DNA from: Sphingobacterium siyangense
GTDB taxonomy: Bacteria; Bacteroidota; Bacteroidia; Sphingobacteriales; Sphingobacteriaceae
Assembly: GCF_007830445.1 (NCBI RefSeq)
Contig: NZ_VLKR01000001.1
Span: 124,001-188,000 of the forward strand
DNA: 64,000 bases
Direction of reading: 5' to 3'
Shown here: piece after piece, positions 45,126 through 52,847 of the stretch
Numbering within the stretch: position 1 is the stretch's first letter
Layout of the letters: the number at the start of each line of letters is the position of its first letter
Made by a program: the position numbers and the translations under genes
The notes under the pieces: model-generated
Seen by the model: the letters and a program-made list of their open reading frames with translations, nothing else
Told to the model about the DNA's origin: nothing
Databases searched by the model: none

Positions 45126-45163
45126 TAAGTTTCAAACTTAGACAAATTGCCTTTCATATGCAA
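45126..45163 (-). promoter_or_regulatory. promoter of the sigma/membrane-protein operon with overlapping palindrome
   Basis: On the minus strand TTG (45161-45163), 20 bp, then TAAGTTTG (45133-45140) is a consensus Bacteroidota promoter. The -7 element is half of the perfect 15-bp palindrome TAAGTTTCAAACTTA (45126-45140), so a bound protein would cover it. Confidence 0.58.
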
Positions 45164-45391
45164 TCAATAACACATGCCATGTAAACAATCTATCGAATTC
45201 TCCCCTTCATTATGAACGTTTTTTTCGAGGAGATAACGAAATTAAAATTATAAAACTCAAAATCAAATAGTCGAATGTCCCCTTGTAATAATATCACTAT
45301 TTAACTATTTTTATCCCATATAACGGAATGCCATTTCCTTTCGCTACAGTGTTTTCAAAAAAAATCCATAAAAAGAATTGAAAAAAATGGC

Positions 45392-45399
45392 TATTTTTG
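45392..45399 (+). promoter_or_regulatory. candidate -7 element of lysS
   Basis: TATTTTTG matches TAnnTTTG and gives a leader of about 30 nt to the lysS ATG. No clear -33 TTG is seen at the expected distance. Confidence 0.4.
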
Positions 45400-45434
45400 C
45401 GTGATTTTCACATTTTAAATATTATTCATACCGA

Positions 45435-47153
45435 ATGAGTACTGTATTATCCGAACAGGAACAACTTAGAAGACAAGCGATGCAATCGTTGTTGGATATG
45501 GGAATTGATCCATTTCCAGCAAACGAATTTGTCGTCAATGCACATGCTGCTGATATTTTAGAAAATTACGATAGAGATAAATTGAATTATAAGAACATTA
45601 CCATTGCTGGACGTATCATGAGTCGTCGTGTGATGGGTAGTGCTTCATTCTTTGAAATTCAAGACTCTACCGGACGTATTCAAGCTTATATTAAGCGTGA
45701 CGATGTATGTCCTGATGAGAATAAAGACCTATACAATGTCGTTTTCAAAAAGCTATTGGATATCGGAGATATCGTTGGTATCAAAGGCTATGTCTTCACA
45801 ACACAAACCGAGGCTATTGCAGTACACGTAGAAGAACTTACCGTTTTATCCAAATCGCTACGTCCCCTACCTGTCGTTAAATCTGCAGAAGGTAAAACTT
45901 TTGATGCCTTTACAGACCCAGAGCAACGCTATAGAATGCGTTACGTGGATTTGATCGTAAATCCAAGTAACAAAGACATATTTATCAAACGTACGAAGCT
46001 TTTCAATGCGATGCGTCAGTTCTTTAACGACGCGGGGTATATGGAAGTAGAAACACCGGTCCTACAATCCATTCCAGGCGGTGCTGCAGCACGTCCGTTT
46101 ATTACACACCATAATGCTTTAGATATTCCATTATATCTTCGTATCGCCAACGAGCTTTATTTAAAAAGACTAATCGTTGGTGGATTTGATGGTGTATACG
46201 AATTTTCTAAAAACTTCCGTAATGAAGGAATGGATCGTACCCACAATCCAGAGTTCACCGCAATGGAAATTTATGTAGCCTATAAAGACTACAACTGGAT
46301 GATGGACTTTACAGAACGTCTGTTAGAACATTGTGCCTTGGCTGTAAACGGTACGACTGAAGCTACCTTCGGAGAACATAAAATTGACTTTAGAGCACCG
46401 TATAAACGGATATCGATGACAGATTCCATTAAGGAATTTACTGGATTTGATATTACTGGAAAATCTGAAGACGAAATCCGTATTGCCGCCAAAGGAATGG
46501 GCATCGATGTAAACGAAACCATGGGTAAAGGCAAACTGATCGATGAAATTTTCGGTGCAAAATGTGAAGGAAACTACATCCAGCCAACATTCATTACAGA
46601 TTATCCAAAAGAAATGTCTCCTTTAACGAAGAAGCACAGAGATAATCCTGATTTAACCGAGCGTTTTGAGCTGATGGTTTGTGGAAAAGAGATTGCCAAT
46701 GCTTATTCAGAGCTTAATGATCCAATTGATCAACGTGAACGATTTGAAGATCAATTACGTCTTTCTGAAAAAGGTGATGATGAAGCCATGTTTATTGATC
46801 AGGATTTCCTACGTTCATTGGAATATGGAATGCCGCCGACCTCTGGACTTGGAATCGGTATGGACCGTTTAATCATGTTCTTGACCGATAATGCGTCAAT
46901 CCAAGAAGTTCTTTTCTTCCCACAAATGAGACCTGAAAAAGTCGCCAAAGTAGCAGAAGTAAAAGATTATGAGGAACAAGGCATTCCTGCGGCCTGGGTT
47001 CCTGCTTTACAAAAAATGGGCTTTACAACCATTGAAGCTTTAAAAGAAGCGAATCCGAACAAGGTTTTTAATGATCTTGGTGGTATGCGTAAAAAACTGA
47101 AACTAGATATCAATATGCCAACGAAAGACGAAGTATTTGCTTGGTTCAATTAA
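45435..47153 (+). CDS. lysS: lysyl-tRNA synthetase, class II
   Basis: The protein has 572 residues. The N-terminal OB-fold anticodon-binding domain (ITIAGRIMSRRVMGSASFFE) is followed by the class II catalytic core. Motif 2 is FRNEGMDRTHNPEFTAMEIY with FRNE at 261-264. Motif 3 is GLGIGMDRLIMFL near 472-484. A C-terminal extension of roughly 60 residues after the core (VPALQKMGFTTIEALKEANP) is longer than E. coli LysS and is usual in Bacteroidota. It charges tRNA-Lys. It is monocistronic with its own promoter and terminator. Confidence 0.97.
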   Translation: MSTVLSEQEQLRRQAMQSLLDMGIDPFPANEFVVNAHAADILENYDRDKLNYKNITIAGRIMSRRVMGSASFFEIQDSTGRIQAYIKRDDVCPDENKDLYNVVFKKLLDIGDIVGIKGYVFTTQTEAIAVHVEELTVLSKSLRPLPVVKSAEGKTFDAFTDPEQRYRMRYVDLIVNPSNKDIFIKRTKLFNAMRQFFNDAGYMEVETPVLQSIPGGAAARPFITHHNALDIPLYLRIANELYLKRLIVGGFDGVYEFSKNFRNEGMDRTHNPEFTAMEIYVAYKDYNWMMDFTERLLEHCALAVNGTTEATFGEHKIDFRAPYKRISMTDSIKEFTGFDITGKSEDEIRIAAKGMGIDVNETMGKGKLIDEIFGAKCEGNYIQPTFITDYPKEMSPLTKKHRDNPDLTERFELMVCGKEIANAYSELNDPIDQRERFEDQLRLSEKGDDEAMFIDQDFLRSLEYGMPPTSGLGIGMDRLIMFLTDNASIQEVLFFPQMRPEKVAKVAEVKDYEEQGIPAAWVPALQKMGFTTIEALKEANPNKVFNDLGGMRKKLKLDINMPTKDEVFAWFN

Positions 47154-47171
47154 ATCGGTATCTATACTAGC

Positions 47172-47212
47172 AAAAAAAGCTGCCTCAATAAAATTTTGAG
47201 GCAGTTTTTTTT
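47172..47212 (+). terminator. intrinsic terminator of lysS
   Basis: The 9-bp stem CTGCCTCAA / TTGAGGCAG with an AT loop is flanked by A7 and T8, 18 bp after the lysS stop. Confidence 0.88.
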
Positions 47213-47273
47213 GTTTTTATGTAGCGTATCAGCTAATACCAAACTCCTATAATCTTCTCATCAGCTCCTACAC

Positions 47274-47347
47274 TAACAGGGGTATAACAGGGGGTTAACA
47301 GGGGGTTAGCAGGGGTAAACCCTTGTTAACCCCCTGTTATATCCCTA
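47274..47347 (+). repeat. 11-bp G-rich tandem repeat with inverted copies (hairpin / G-quadruplex motif)
   Basis: Four direct 11-bp units follow each other without gaps (47274, 47285, 47296, 47307; consensus TAACAGGGGGT). Two inverted units (47318 and an exact ACCCCCTGTTA at 47329-47339) and a partial third follow. The left part 47280-47300 can pair with 47324-47345. The four G-tracts of 4-5 separated by 7, 6 and 6 nt also fit the G-quadruplex rule (G3+ with loops of 1-7). The element lies in the noncoding gap between lysS and the patatin gene. A repetitive-extragenic-palindrome origin is possible but untested. Confidence 0.8.
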
Positions 47348-47545
47348 CAAACTATATGGTAAATCCCCATTAATTCAGAAGCTGTTTAGCGCATAGCACA
47401 ATGCAATACAAAGTAAGTCTGCTAAAAAGATACGCTATGCATTTAAGCACAGGATGTAGGACACAATTGTCACCAATATATGACTCCTGTCAATTGAAGA
47501 CATTTATTATATTTACATATCGTTAACTAAATCAGTTTTTGGCAT

Positions 47546-48601
47546 ATGAAGAATATTCTCGCGCTTGATGGTGGTGGTATCCGGGGTATCATTCCTGCAA
47601 TGGTTCTCGTCGCTCTGGAAGAGACGTTACAAAAGCAGACCATGGATCCCAATGAGCGGATTGCCTCCTACTTTGACTTTATTGCGGGCACAAGCAGCGG
47701 TGGAATTCTGACAAGCATTCTTTTGTATCCAGAAGAAGGCAATCCCACCCATCCTAAGTTTTCCGCGCGAGATGCATTAAATTTATTTGTTAATCATGGT
47801 ACTGAAATTTTCAACGCTTCCAAATGGCGACGCTTTTTAGGTGGATTTGGTCTTGTCAGCGAACTCTACTCGTCCAACACATTATCAGACGTTTTGGATG
47901 AGTACTTTCAAAATGCACGATTGAGCCATCTTATAAAACCCTGTATCATCACTGCGTATAACATTGAATTGCGGAAGAATCATTTTTTTAGACAACAAAA
48001 GGCAATTACGCACGGGGAAGCTCGGGATTTCTACCTTAAAGATGTCTGCAAGGCTACATCTGCTGCACCCACATTTTTTCCTGTTGCAGAGATCTATTCG
48101 CTTTCAAAAACAAGATACCCTTTGATTGATGGCGGTGTGTTTGCTCAAAACCCCTCCATATGCGGTTTACTTGAAGTTTTAAAGGCTTTTAACAGCACGC
48201 AGATAAACGACATGTTTATGGTATCCTTAGGTACCGGAATGTCAAAAACAGCTTATAATTACGAACATTTTAAAAAGAAACTTGCTATACAAATCGGTCC
48301 AGCTTTAGTTGACATTATGACAAGTGCATCTTCTGAAAGTACCGAGTTTTTTATTCGACAACTATTTCAAAGTAACGGTAAGCAACAGAATTATCTACGC
48401 ATAGAACCAGCCAATCTGTCGAGCATCAATGCATCATTAGATGCAGCCTCGCCCAATAATATTCAGAAGTTGATCTCCTTATCCGATAAAATGATCAGTG
48501 AGCATGAGGATACATTGGATTATATCGTTGCGCATCTCATTAAAGAAAAGAGTCAAAATAAGAAGAAAAATCCATGGAGCCAGTTGATGGATAAGTTCTA
48601 A
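47546..48601 (+). CDS. patatin-like phospholipase
   Basis: The protein has 351 residues and no signal peptide. All patatin landmarks are present: the oxyanion loop DGGGIRG at 8-14, the nucleophile elbow G48-T-S50-S-G52 with Ser50 catalytic, and the dyad Asp195 in LIDGGVFAQNPS. It should hydrolyse acyl esters of membrane lipids from the cytoplasmic side. The closest described style is the stand-alone bacterial patatin related to CapV. The gap before it (47348-47545) holds only a weak promoter (TATATTTA near 47508). It precedes the SpmAB gene by 31 bp, so the two may be co-transcribed. Confidence 0.92.
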   Translation: MKNILALDGGGIRGIIPAMVLVALEETLQKQTMDPNERIASYFDFIAGTSSGGILTSILLYPEEGNPTHPKFSARDALNLFVNHGTEIFNASKWRRFLGGFGLVSELYSSNTLSDVLDEYFQNARLSHLIKPCIITAYNIELRKNHFFRQQKAITHGEARDFYLKDVCKATSAAPTFFPVAEIYSLSKTRYPLIDGGVFAQNPSICGLLEVLKAFNSTQINDMFMVSLGTGMSKTAYNYEHFKKKLAIQIGPALVDIMTSASSESTEFFIRQLFQSNGKQQNYLRIEPANLSSINASLDAASPNNIQKLISLSDKMISEHEDTLDYIVAHLIKEKSQNKKKNPWSQLMDKF

Positions 48602-48632
48602 AAGATTACTTTTACGCATATTTTAAATCTAT

Positions 48633-49865
48633 ATGGCATTAAACTACGTTTGGGTTGCATTTTTCTTAATCACATTTGCCGTAGCCCTTGTAAAACTAAT
48701 CTTTTTCGGAGATACGGAAATCTTTCAGCAAATTGTAAATTCAATCTTTGACAGTGCAAAAACAGGAGCAGAAATCTCTTTAGGACTGATCGGCATGATG
48801 AGTTTTGCACTTGGGATTATGAAAATTGGCGAAAAAGGTGGTATGATCAATATCTTCGCAAAAATCGTGGGACCTTTTTTCCATAAACTATTCCCAGAGA
48901 TACCCAAAAATCACCCTGCGCTTGGTTCTATTCTTATGAATTTCTCGGCTAATGCACTAGGATTAGATAATGCGGCGACGCCATTGGGGCTTAAAGCCAT
49001 GAAAGAACTCCAGGAGCTCAATCCAAATAAGGAAACAGCTACCAACGCACAAATCATGTTTATTGTGCTCAATGCATCTAGCTTAACCCTCTTGCCTATT
49101 TCAATTATGGCTTATCGGAAAGAAGCTGGTGCACCAGATCCTTCAGATGTATTTCTGCCAATTCTGATCGCAACCTTCTTTTCCACATTGGTGGCATTGA
49201 TTCTCGTTTCCATCTACCAAAAAATCAATTTATTTAACCGTGTAATTCTAGGATACCTGGGAGCAATGGGACTATTTATCGGTGGACTACTTTATTACTT
49301 TTCGGGACTGCAGCAAACAGAAATTGAAATATTCAGCAAGGTATTCGGCAATCTTATTTTATTTAGCTTATTCACCTCTTTTATAGGTTTGGCTCTTTTC
49401 CGTAAAGTGAATGTATACGATTCATTTATAGAGGGTGCCAAAGAGGGCTTCGAAGTCTCTGTAAAAATAATACCCTATCTCGTCGCGATGCTTGTCGGTA
49501 TCGCTGTATTTAGAGCATCAGGAACCATGGACTATATGGTCGCTGGAATTTCCAAAGCTATCGCATTATGTGGTCTAGATACATCGTTTGTAGACGCTTT
49601 ACCTGTTGCCTTTATGAAGCCGCTCAGTGGATCAGGTGCACGAGGACTTATGGTCGATTTGATGAATGCCAAGGGGCCAATGGACTTCGCTGCCAGGGTT
49701 GCTTGTGTTATTCAGGGATCAACAGAGACTACTTTTTATGTCCTCGCGGTATATTTTGGCGCAGTAGGAATAAAGCGTACACGGCATGCATTACCCTGCG
49801 CTCTGCTAGCTGAATTGGCTGGTGTGATAGCCGCAATTATTATATCCTATATATTTTTTAAATAG
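48633..49865 (+). CDS. fused SpmA-SpmB nucleoside-recognition membrane protein
   Basis: The protein has 410 residues and many membrane helices. The first half matches SpmA (GAEISLGLIGMMSFALGIMK, then MNFSANALGLDNAATPLGLK, with NASSLTLLPI). The second half matches SpmB (AKEGFEVSVKIIPYLVAMLV, then PLSGSGARGLMVD and GSTETTFYVLAVYFG). In Bacillus these are two spore-maturation genes; in non-sporulating Bacteroidota the fusion is common and its function unknown. Gate/nucleoside-recognition domains suggest transport. It follows the patatin gene by 31 bp and precedes mgsA by 71 bp. Confidence 0.9.
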   Translation: MALNYVWVAFFLITFAVALVKLIFFGDTEIFQQIVNSIFDSAKTGAEISLGLIGMMSFALGIMKIGEKGGMINIFAKIVGPFFHKLFPEIPKNHPALGSILMNFSANALGLDNAATPLGLKAMKELQELNPNKETATNAQIMFIVLNASSLTLLPISIMAYRKEAGAPDPSDVFLPILIATFFSTLVALILVSIYQKINLFNRVILGYLGAMGLFIGGLLYYFSGLQQTEIEIFSKVFGNLILFSLFTSFIGLALFRKVNVYDSFIEGAKEGFEVSVKIIPYLVAMLVGIAVFRASGTMDYMVAGISKAIALCGLDTSFVDALPVAFMKPLSGSGARGLMVDLMNAKGPMDFAARVACVIQGSTETTFYVLAVYFGAVGIKRTRHALPCALLAELAGVIAAIIISYIFFK

Positions 49866-49936
49866 TATACAAAACGGATCTAGAAAGGTTCTGTTTTTAG
49901 ATTTGAGCCGATTCTTTTACATATAATTATATACTG

Positions 49937-50317
49937 ATGAAAAAAACAATTGCACTAATAGCCCACGACGGCAAAAAACCTGAAATGGTCGCATTTGTCA
50001 AAGACCACCAGGAATTATTGGAGCGCGCCAATATCATTGCCACAGGTACTACGGGCTCTTATGTCAGACAGACAGGTTTGCCTGTGGAATTGAAATTGAG
50101 CGGCCCCATGGGTGGTGATGCACAAATCGCAGCTTTGGCGGCCGAAAGAAAAGTTGATGGTATTATTTTCTTTCGCGATCCACTAGGAAAACATGCACAT
50201 GAACCAGATATTCAGATGCTCATGCGTGTATGTGATCTTTATAATGTCCCTTTGGCAACAAACCCTGCAACAGGAAGCCTCATCATTGAAGGACTATTAG
50301 AAGACGTGGAATCCTAA
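49937..50317 (+). CDS. mgsA: methylglyoxal synthase
   Basis: The protein has 126 residues, shorter than the 152 of E. coli at both ends but with the whole active site: H10-D11 in LIAHDGKK, the phosphate loop GTTGS, D61 in SGPMGGDAQIAA, D81 in FFRDPL, and H88/D91 in HAHEPDI. It converts dihydroxyacetone phosphate to methylglyoxal and phosphate, a bypass used when sugar phosphates accumulate and phosphate is low. It precedes an OsmC gene by 12 bp, so the two form a likely operon. OsmC-type peroxidases could deal with the resulting stress (inference). Confidence 0.95.
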   Translation: MKKTIALIAHDGKKPEMVAFVKDHQELLERANIIATGTTGSYVRQTGLPVELKLSGPMGGDAQIAALAAERKVDGIIFFRDPLGKHAHEPDIQMLMRVCDLYNVPLATNPATGSLIIEGLLEDVES

Positions 50318-50329
50318 TTTTAATCGCTT

Positions 50330-50731
50330 ATGGACAATGAAGTAATCGTTTCAATAGGGAAAACACCCTATACAACTACAGTACAATACGGCAAACATCA
50401 AATAACGGTTGATGAACCCGAAGATGTAGGTGGTGAAGATCAGGGCATAAACCCTACTCCACTATTACTATCCTCTTTAGGGAGCTGCAAAGCCATTACA
50501 GTCAAAATGTATGCTGACCGCAAAAACTGGCCCCTGGAGGAGGTGCTGGTGCGTTTATCTTATGAGGTGCAAACAAGTGAACAGCAACAAACGACCTATA
50601 TACAATGCTTTATTAGCTTTAAAGGAGATTTAGATGAGGTTCAAAAGCAGCGTTTGTTTAAAATAGCTGAAAAGTGTCCTGTTCATAAAATATTATCAAA
50701 TCCTATTGTAATAACTTCAAATCATTTATAA
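50330..50731 (+). CDS. OsmC/Ohr-family protein
   Basis: The protein has 133 residues with the OsmC fold. The two redox Cys are C53 in SSLGSCKAITVKMY and C116 in IAEKCPVHKIL, spaced as in thiol peroxidases of the OsmC/YhfA branch. These reduce organic hydroperoxides in the cytoplasm. It starts 12 bp after mgsA. Another OsmC gene lies at 60579. The two are only distantly alike, so they are separate subfamilies rather than a recent duplication. Confidence 0.9.
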   Translation: MDNEVIVSIGKTPYTTTVQYGKHQITVDEPEDVGGEDQGINPTPLLLSSLGSCKAITVKMYADRKNWPLEEVLVRLSYEVQTSEQQQTTYIQCFISFKGDLDEVQKQRLFKIAEKCPVHKILSNPIVITSNHL

Positions 50732-50737
50732 TGTTTC

Positions 50738-50768
50738 TTGGGATAACGGATAACACTATTTATATTTG
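50738..50768 (+). promoter_or_regulatory. promoter of coaA
   Basis: TTG (50738-50740), 20 bp, then TATATTTG (50761-50768) matches the Bacteroidota promoter well. It implies a leader of about 90 nt before the coaA ATG at 50865. Confidence 0.55.
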
Positions 50769-50780
50769 TCCGCGCAAAAA

Positions 50781-50819
50781 AGACCTTTAATAGTCGATAG
50801 AATCGAATAGTAAAGGTTT
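50781..50819 (-). terminator. hairpin in the coaA leader, terminator-like on the minus strand
   Basis: A 16-bp stem with two mismatches (ACCTTTAATAGTCGAT / ATCGAATAGTAAAGGT, loop AGA) plus two outer pairs. On the minus strand it is followed by T6, the layout of an intrinsic terminator. On the plus strand no T-tract follows, and it would be a structured element in the coaA leader. Confidence 0.55.
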
Positions 50820-50864
50820 ACTTGTCCTGCAATATAGATATTTGTAATAAAAATAAAGCAAACG

Positions 50865-51824
50865 ATGCAATTGGATCCGCAAATAGCAATAGACTCGCCT
50901 TTTAGATCGATCAAACGGGAAGATTGGAAAAATTTAAACGGGAAGGTATTGCACAATTTCAGTGTCGAAGACCTGGAAAATCTACATGCACTGAATGAAC
51001 CTTTGACAAATCAGGAAATAGAAGAAGTCTACTTTCCCTTAAGTCATCTACTTGAGATTCATATTGATCGTTTCCAGAGCCTTCACCAGCGTACAAACCG
51101 GTTCTTTGGCAAAGAAGAGAGCAAACTGCCTTATATCATTGGTATAGCTGGGTCGGTCGCTGTCGGAAAAAGTACTACTGCCCGGGTTTTGCAGCGTGTC
51201 CTAAGTTTGCTTCCGTCCAAGCCGAAGGTCGATTTGGTGACCACAGACGGTTTTTTATACCCCAACCAACAACTTATCGAACGTGGTATTCTAAACCGAA
51301 AAGGCTTTCCTGAAAGCTATGATGCCAAAAGATTGATTCATTTCCTTTCAGCAGTGAAATCAGGGGCTCCAAAAATTGCGGTACCAGTATACAGCCACTT
51401 GGTCTATGACGTCTTACCGGACGAACAACAACAAGTGATTGAACAACCCGACATCCTCATTGTAGAAGGGATAAATGTATTACAAGTCAATTCCCAACGA
51501 CCACGAAAGGGACATAGCGTATTCGTTTCCGACTTTTTTGATTATTCAATCTATGTACATGCCAGCGAGAAAAATCTTATTGAATGGTATACCAATCGAT
51601 TTGAATCACTGCGTGCTACGGCATTTCAAAATCCGGCTTCATTTTTCCATAAATATGCAAATATGACAGCTGATGAAAGCCATGCCATGGCTGTGAATAT
51701 CTGGAACGAAATTAATAAACCCAATCTACTTAAAAACATTTTGCCGACTAGATATCGCGCGGATCTCATTTTAGAAAAAGGAAGCCACCACTTTGTTAAA
51801 AATGTCAAAGTAAGAAAGATTTAA
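50865..51824 (+). CDS. coaA: type I pantothenate kinase
   Basis: The protein has 319 residues of the CoaA (P-loop) type. Walker A is GSVAVGKS at 96-103 (IIGIAGSVAVGKSTTARVLQ). Other family segments are LVTTDGFLYPNQQLIERGIL, FPESYDAKRLIHFL, VPVYSHLVYDVLPDEQQ and ADLILEKGSHHFVKNVKVRK. It phosphorylates pantothenate, the first and usually rate-limiting step of CoA synthesis. Many Bacteroidota use type III CoaX instead, so type I is worth noting. Its 3' end overlaps the convergent mscS gene by 4 bp. The leader is long and structured. Confidence 0.95.
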   Translation: MQLDPQIAIDSPFRSIKREDWKNLNGKVLHNFSVEDLENLHALNEPLTNQEIEEVYFPLSHLLEIHIDRFQSLHQRTNRFFGKEESKLPYIIGIAGSVAVGKSTTARVLQRVLSLLPSKPKVDLVTTDGFLYPNQQLIERGILNRKGFPESYDAKRLIHFLSAVKSGAPKIAVPVYSHLVYDVLPDEQQQVIEQPDILIVEGINVLQVNSQRPRKGHSVFVSDFFDYSIYVHASEKNLIEWYTNRFESLRATAFQNPASFFHKYANMTADESHAMAVNIWNEINKPNLLKNILPTRYRADLILEKGSHHFVKNVKVRKI

Positions 51825-52669
51825 CCCTGCATTCTTGTAAACTGGAGGATTTCATTTAATATGTTGCTCTGGACCTGCTGATGTATTTTGTTGCTGGACG
51901 AGATTGTACTTACCTCAACTTTATACTTGATATAGTCTTTAGTCATATCGGCGACCTTGATTGTAAAGCCCTGGGAATGATCTAAATTTGGGTTTTTCTG
52001 AAATAATGGACTTAAATACTGTTCCAATTCCGCCACTGCAAATGAGCGATCAATCGGTAGTTCAAACTTTACAACAATTTTATTTGACTTTTGAGAAGTC
52101 TTATTGACCAAAGTCGCGGTAAACACCAAATTATTGGGAATCATCACAGCATCATCATCTTCATCGCGCACAACCAGATTGGCCAATGTGATATCAACAA
52201 TTTTCCCCTGATATTCACCTATTTTTATGCGATCTCCAACGGAAAATTGATCCGAAAACATAATAATCAAACCGGATATCATATTCGTGATATATTCTCT
52301 AAAAATTACCGCAATCGCCATTGCGACAATTGTCATGCTGGTGATAAAATCTTTTGGATTAATACCAACCGCTATCATTAGGCTGACTATAATAAAAAAA
52401 ACATTACCTACTGTAGCTACACGTGTAATTCCGAGCACAAAATTACCCCGGACAACCTGCTGTTCATTTCGACTGTTGTATAGTTTTACAAGGATAAAAT
52501 GACCGATTGAGATCAGGACACTAGCTGTTAGAAAAGTATTTAAGCCGTAAGCCATATTCCGGATGACCTCCCGCTGCATATAAAAGGTTTCAAATTGAAC
52601 AAATGATGCCGTTAACGCAATCAGCAGTATAATTCGTACAATAAAAGAAATTGAAATTGGTTTTGTCAT
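51821..52669 (-). CDS. MscS-family small-conductance mechanosensitive channel
   Basis: The protein has 282 residues. Three N-terminal transmembrane helices are followed by the pore-lining helix and MscS beta domain (TNMISGLIIMFSDQFSVGDR, then YQGKIVDITLANLVVRDEDD and VMIPNNLVF). These motifs are standard for MscS channels, which release solutes during osmotic downshock. The C-terminal cytoplasmic vestibule region is complete. Its stop codon overlaps the end of coaA on the opposite strand, with no terminator visible in between. Transcripts may therefore run antisense through coaA. Confidence 0.92.
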   Translation of the reverse strand: MTKPISISFIVRIILLIALTASFVQFETFYMQREVIRNMAYGLNTFLTASVLISIGHFILVKLYNSRNEQQVVRGNFVLGITRVATVGNVFFIIVSLMIAVGINPKDFITSMTIVAMAIAVIFREYITNMISGLIIMFSDQFSVGDRIKIGEYQGKIVDITLANLVVRDEDDDAVMIPNNLVFTATLVNKTSQKSNKIVVKFELPIDRSFAVAELEQYLSPLFQKNPNLDHSQGFTIKVADMTKDYIKYKVEVSTISSSNKIHQQVQSNILNEILQFTRMQG

Positions 52670-52786
52670 TTTTTACACAAGCTTAAGTTGTCTGTCTAGT
52701 CAAATTTTAATGTTCTCCCATTCGCTATGCACGATAGTTCATGTAAAACGGCCACAAACAGGCTTGCTAAACTAAACAATTTTACT

Positions 52787-52823
52787 TTACGTAAAAAGCA
52801 TTATCAGGAAATAGCTATCTTTG
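52787..52823 (+). promoter_or_regulatory. copA promoter with palindromic operator candidate
   Basis: TATCTTTG (52816-52823) is a perfect -7 element about 25 bp before the ATG. Its -33 region is occupied by the 10-bp perfect palindrome TTTACGTAAA (52787-52796) instead of TTG. That suggests control by a regulator bound there, possibly copper-responsive. Confidence 0.48.
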
Positions 52824-52847
52824 CCTAAAGACATTACATGCTATTAA

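Larger units (their letters stand above)
45109..45434. other. divergent intergenic region, sigma gene / lysS
   Basis: A 326-bp gap without a convincing ORF. It contains the sigma-operon promoter (45133-45163), a 15-bp palindrome (45126-45140) and the lysS -7 element (45392-45399). The central 200 bp show nothing I can interpret. Confidence 0.5.

Noticed and set aside
47274..47347. Regular G-rich repeats as a CRISPR array
   Set aside because: The units are 11 bp and contiguous without spacers, inverted copies follow, and no cas genes are in the window.
47546..48601. Patatin as the effector of a CBASS defence system
   Set aside because: No CD-NTase, Cap2/Cap3 or other CBASS gene lies on either side; neighbours are lysS and an SpmAB fusion.
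48633..49865. SpmA-SpmB homology as a sign of sporulation
   Set aside because: The fusion is common in non-sporulating Bacteroidota and no other sporulation gene is present.
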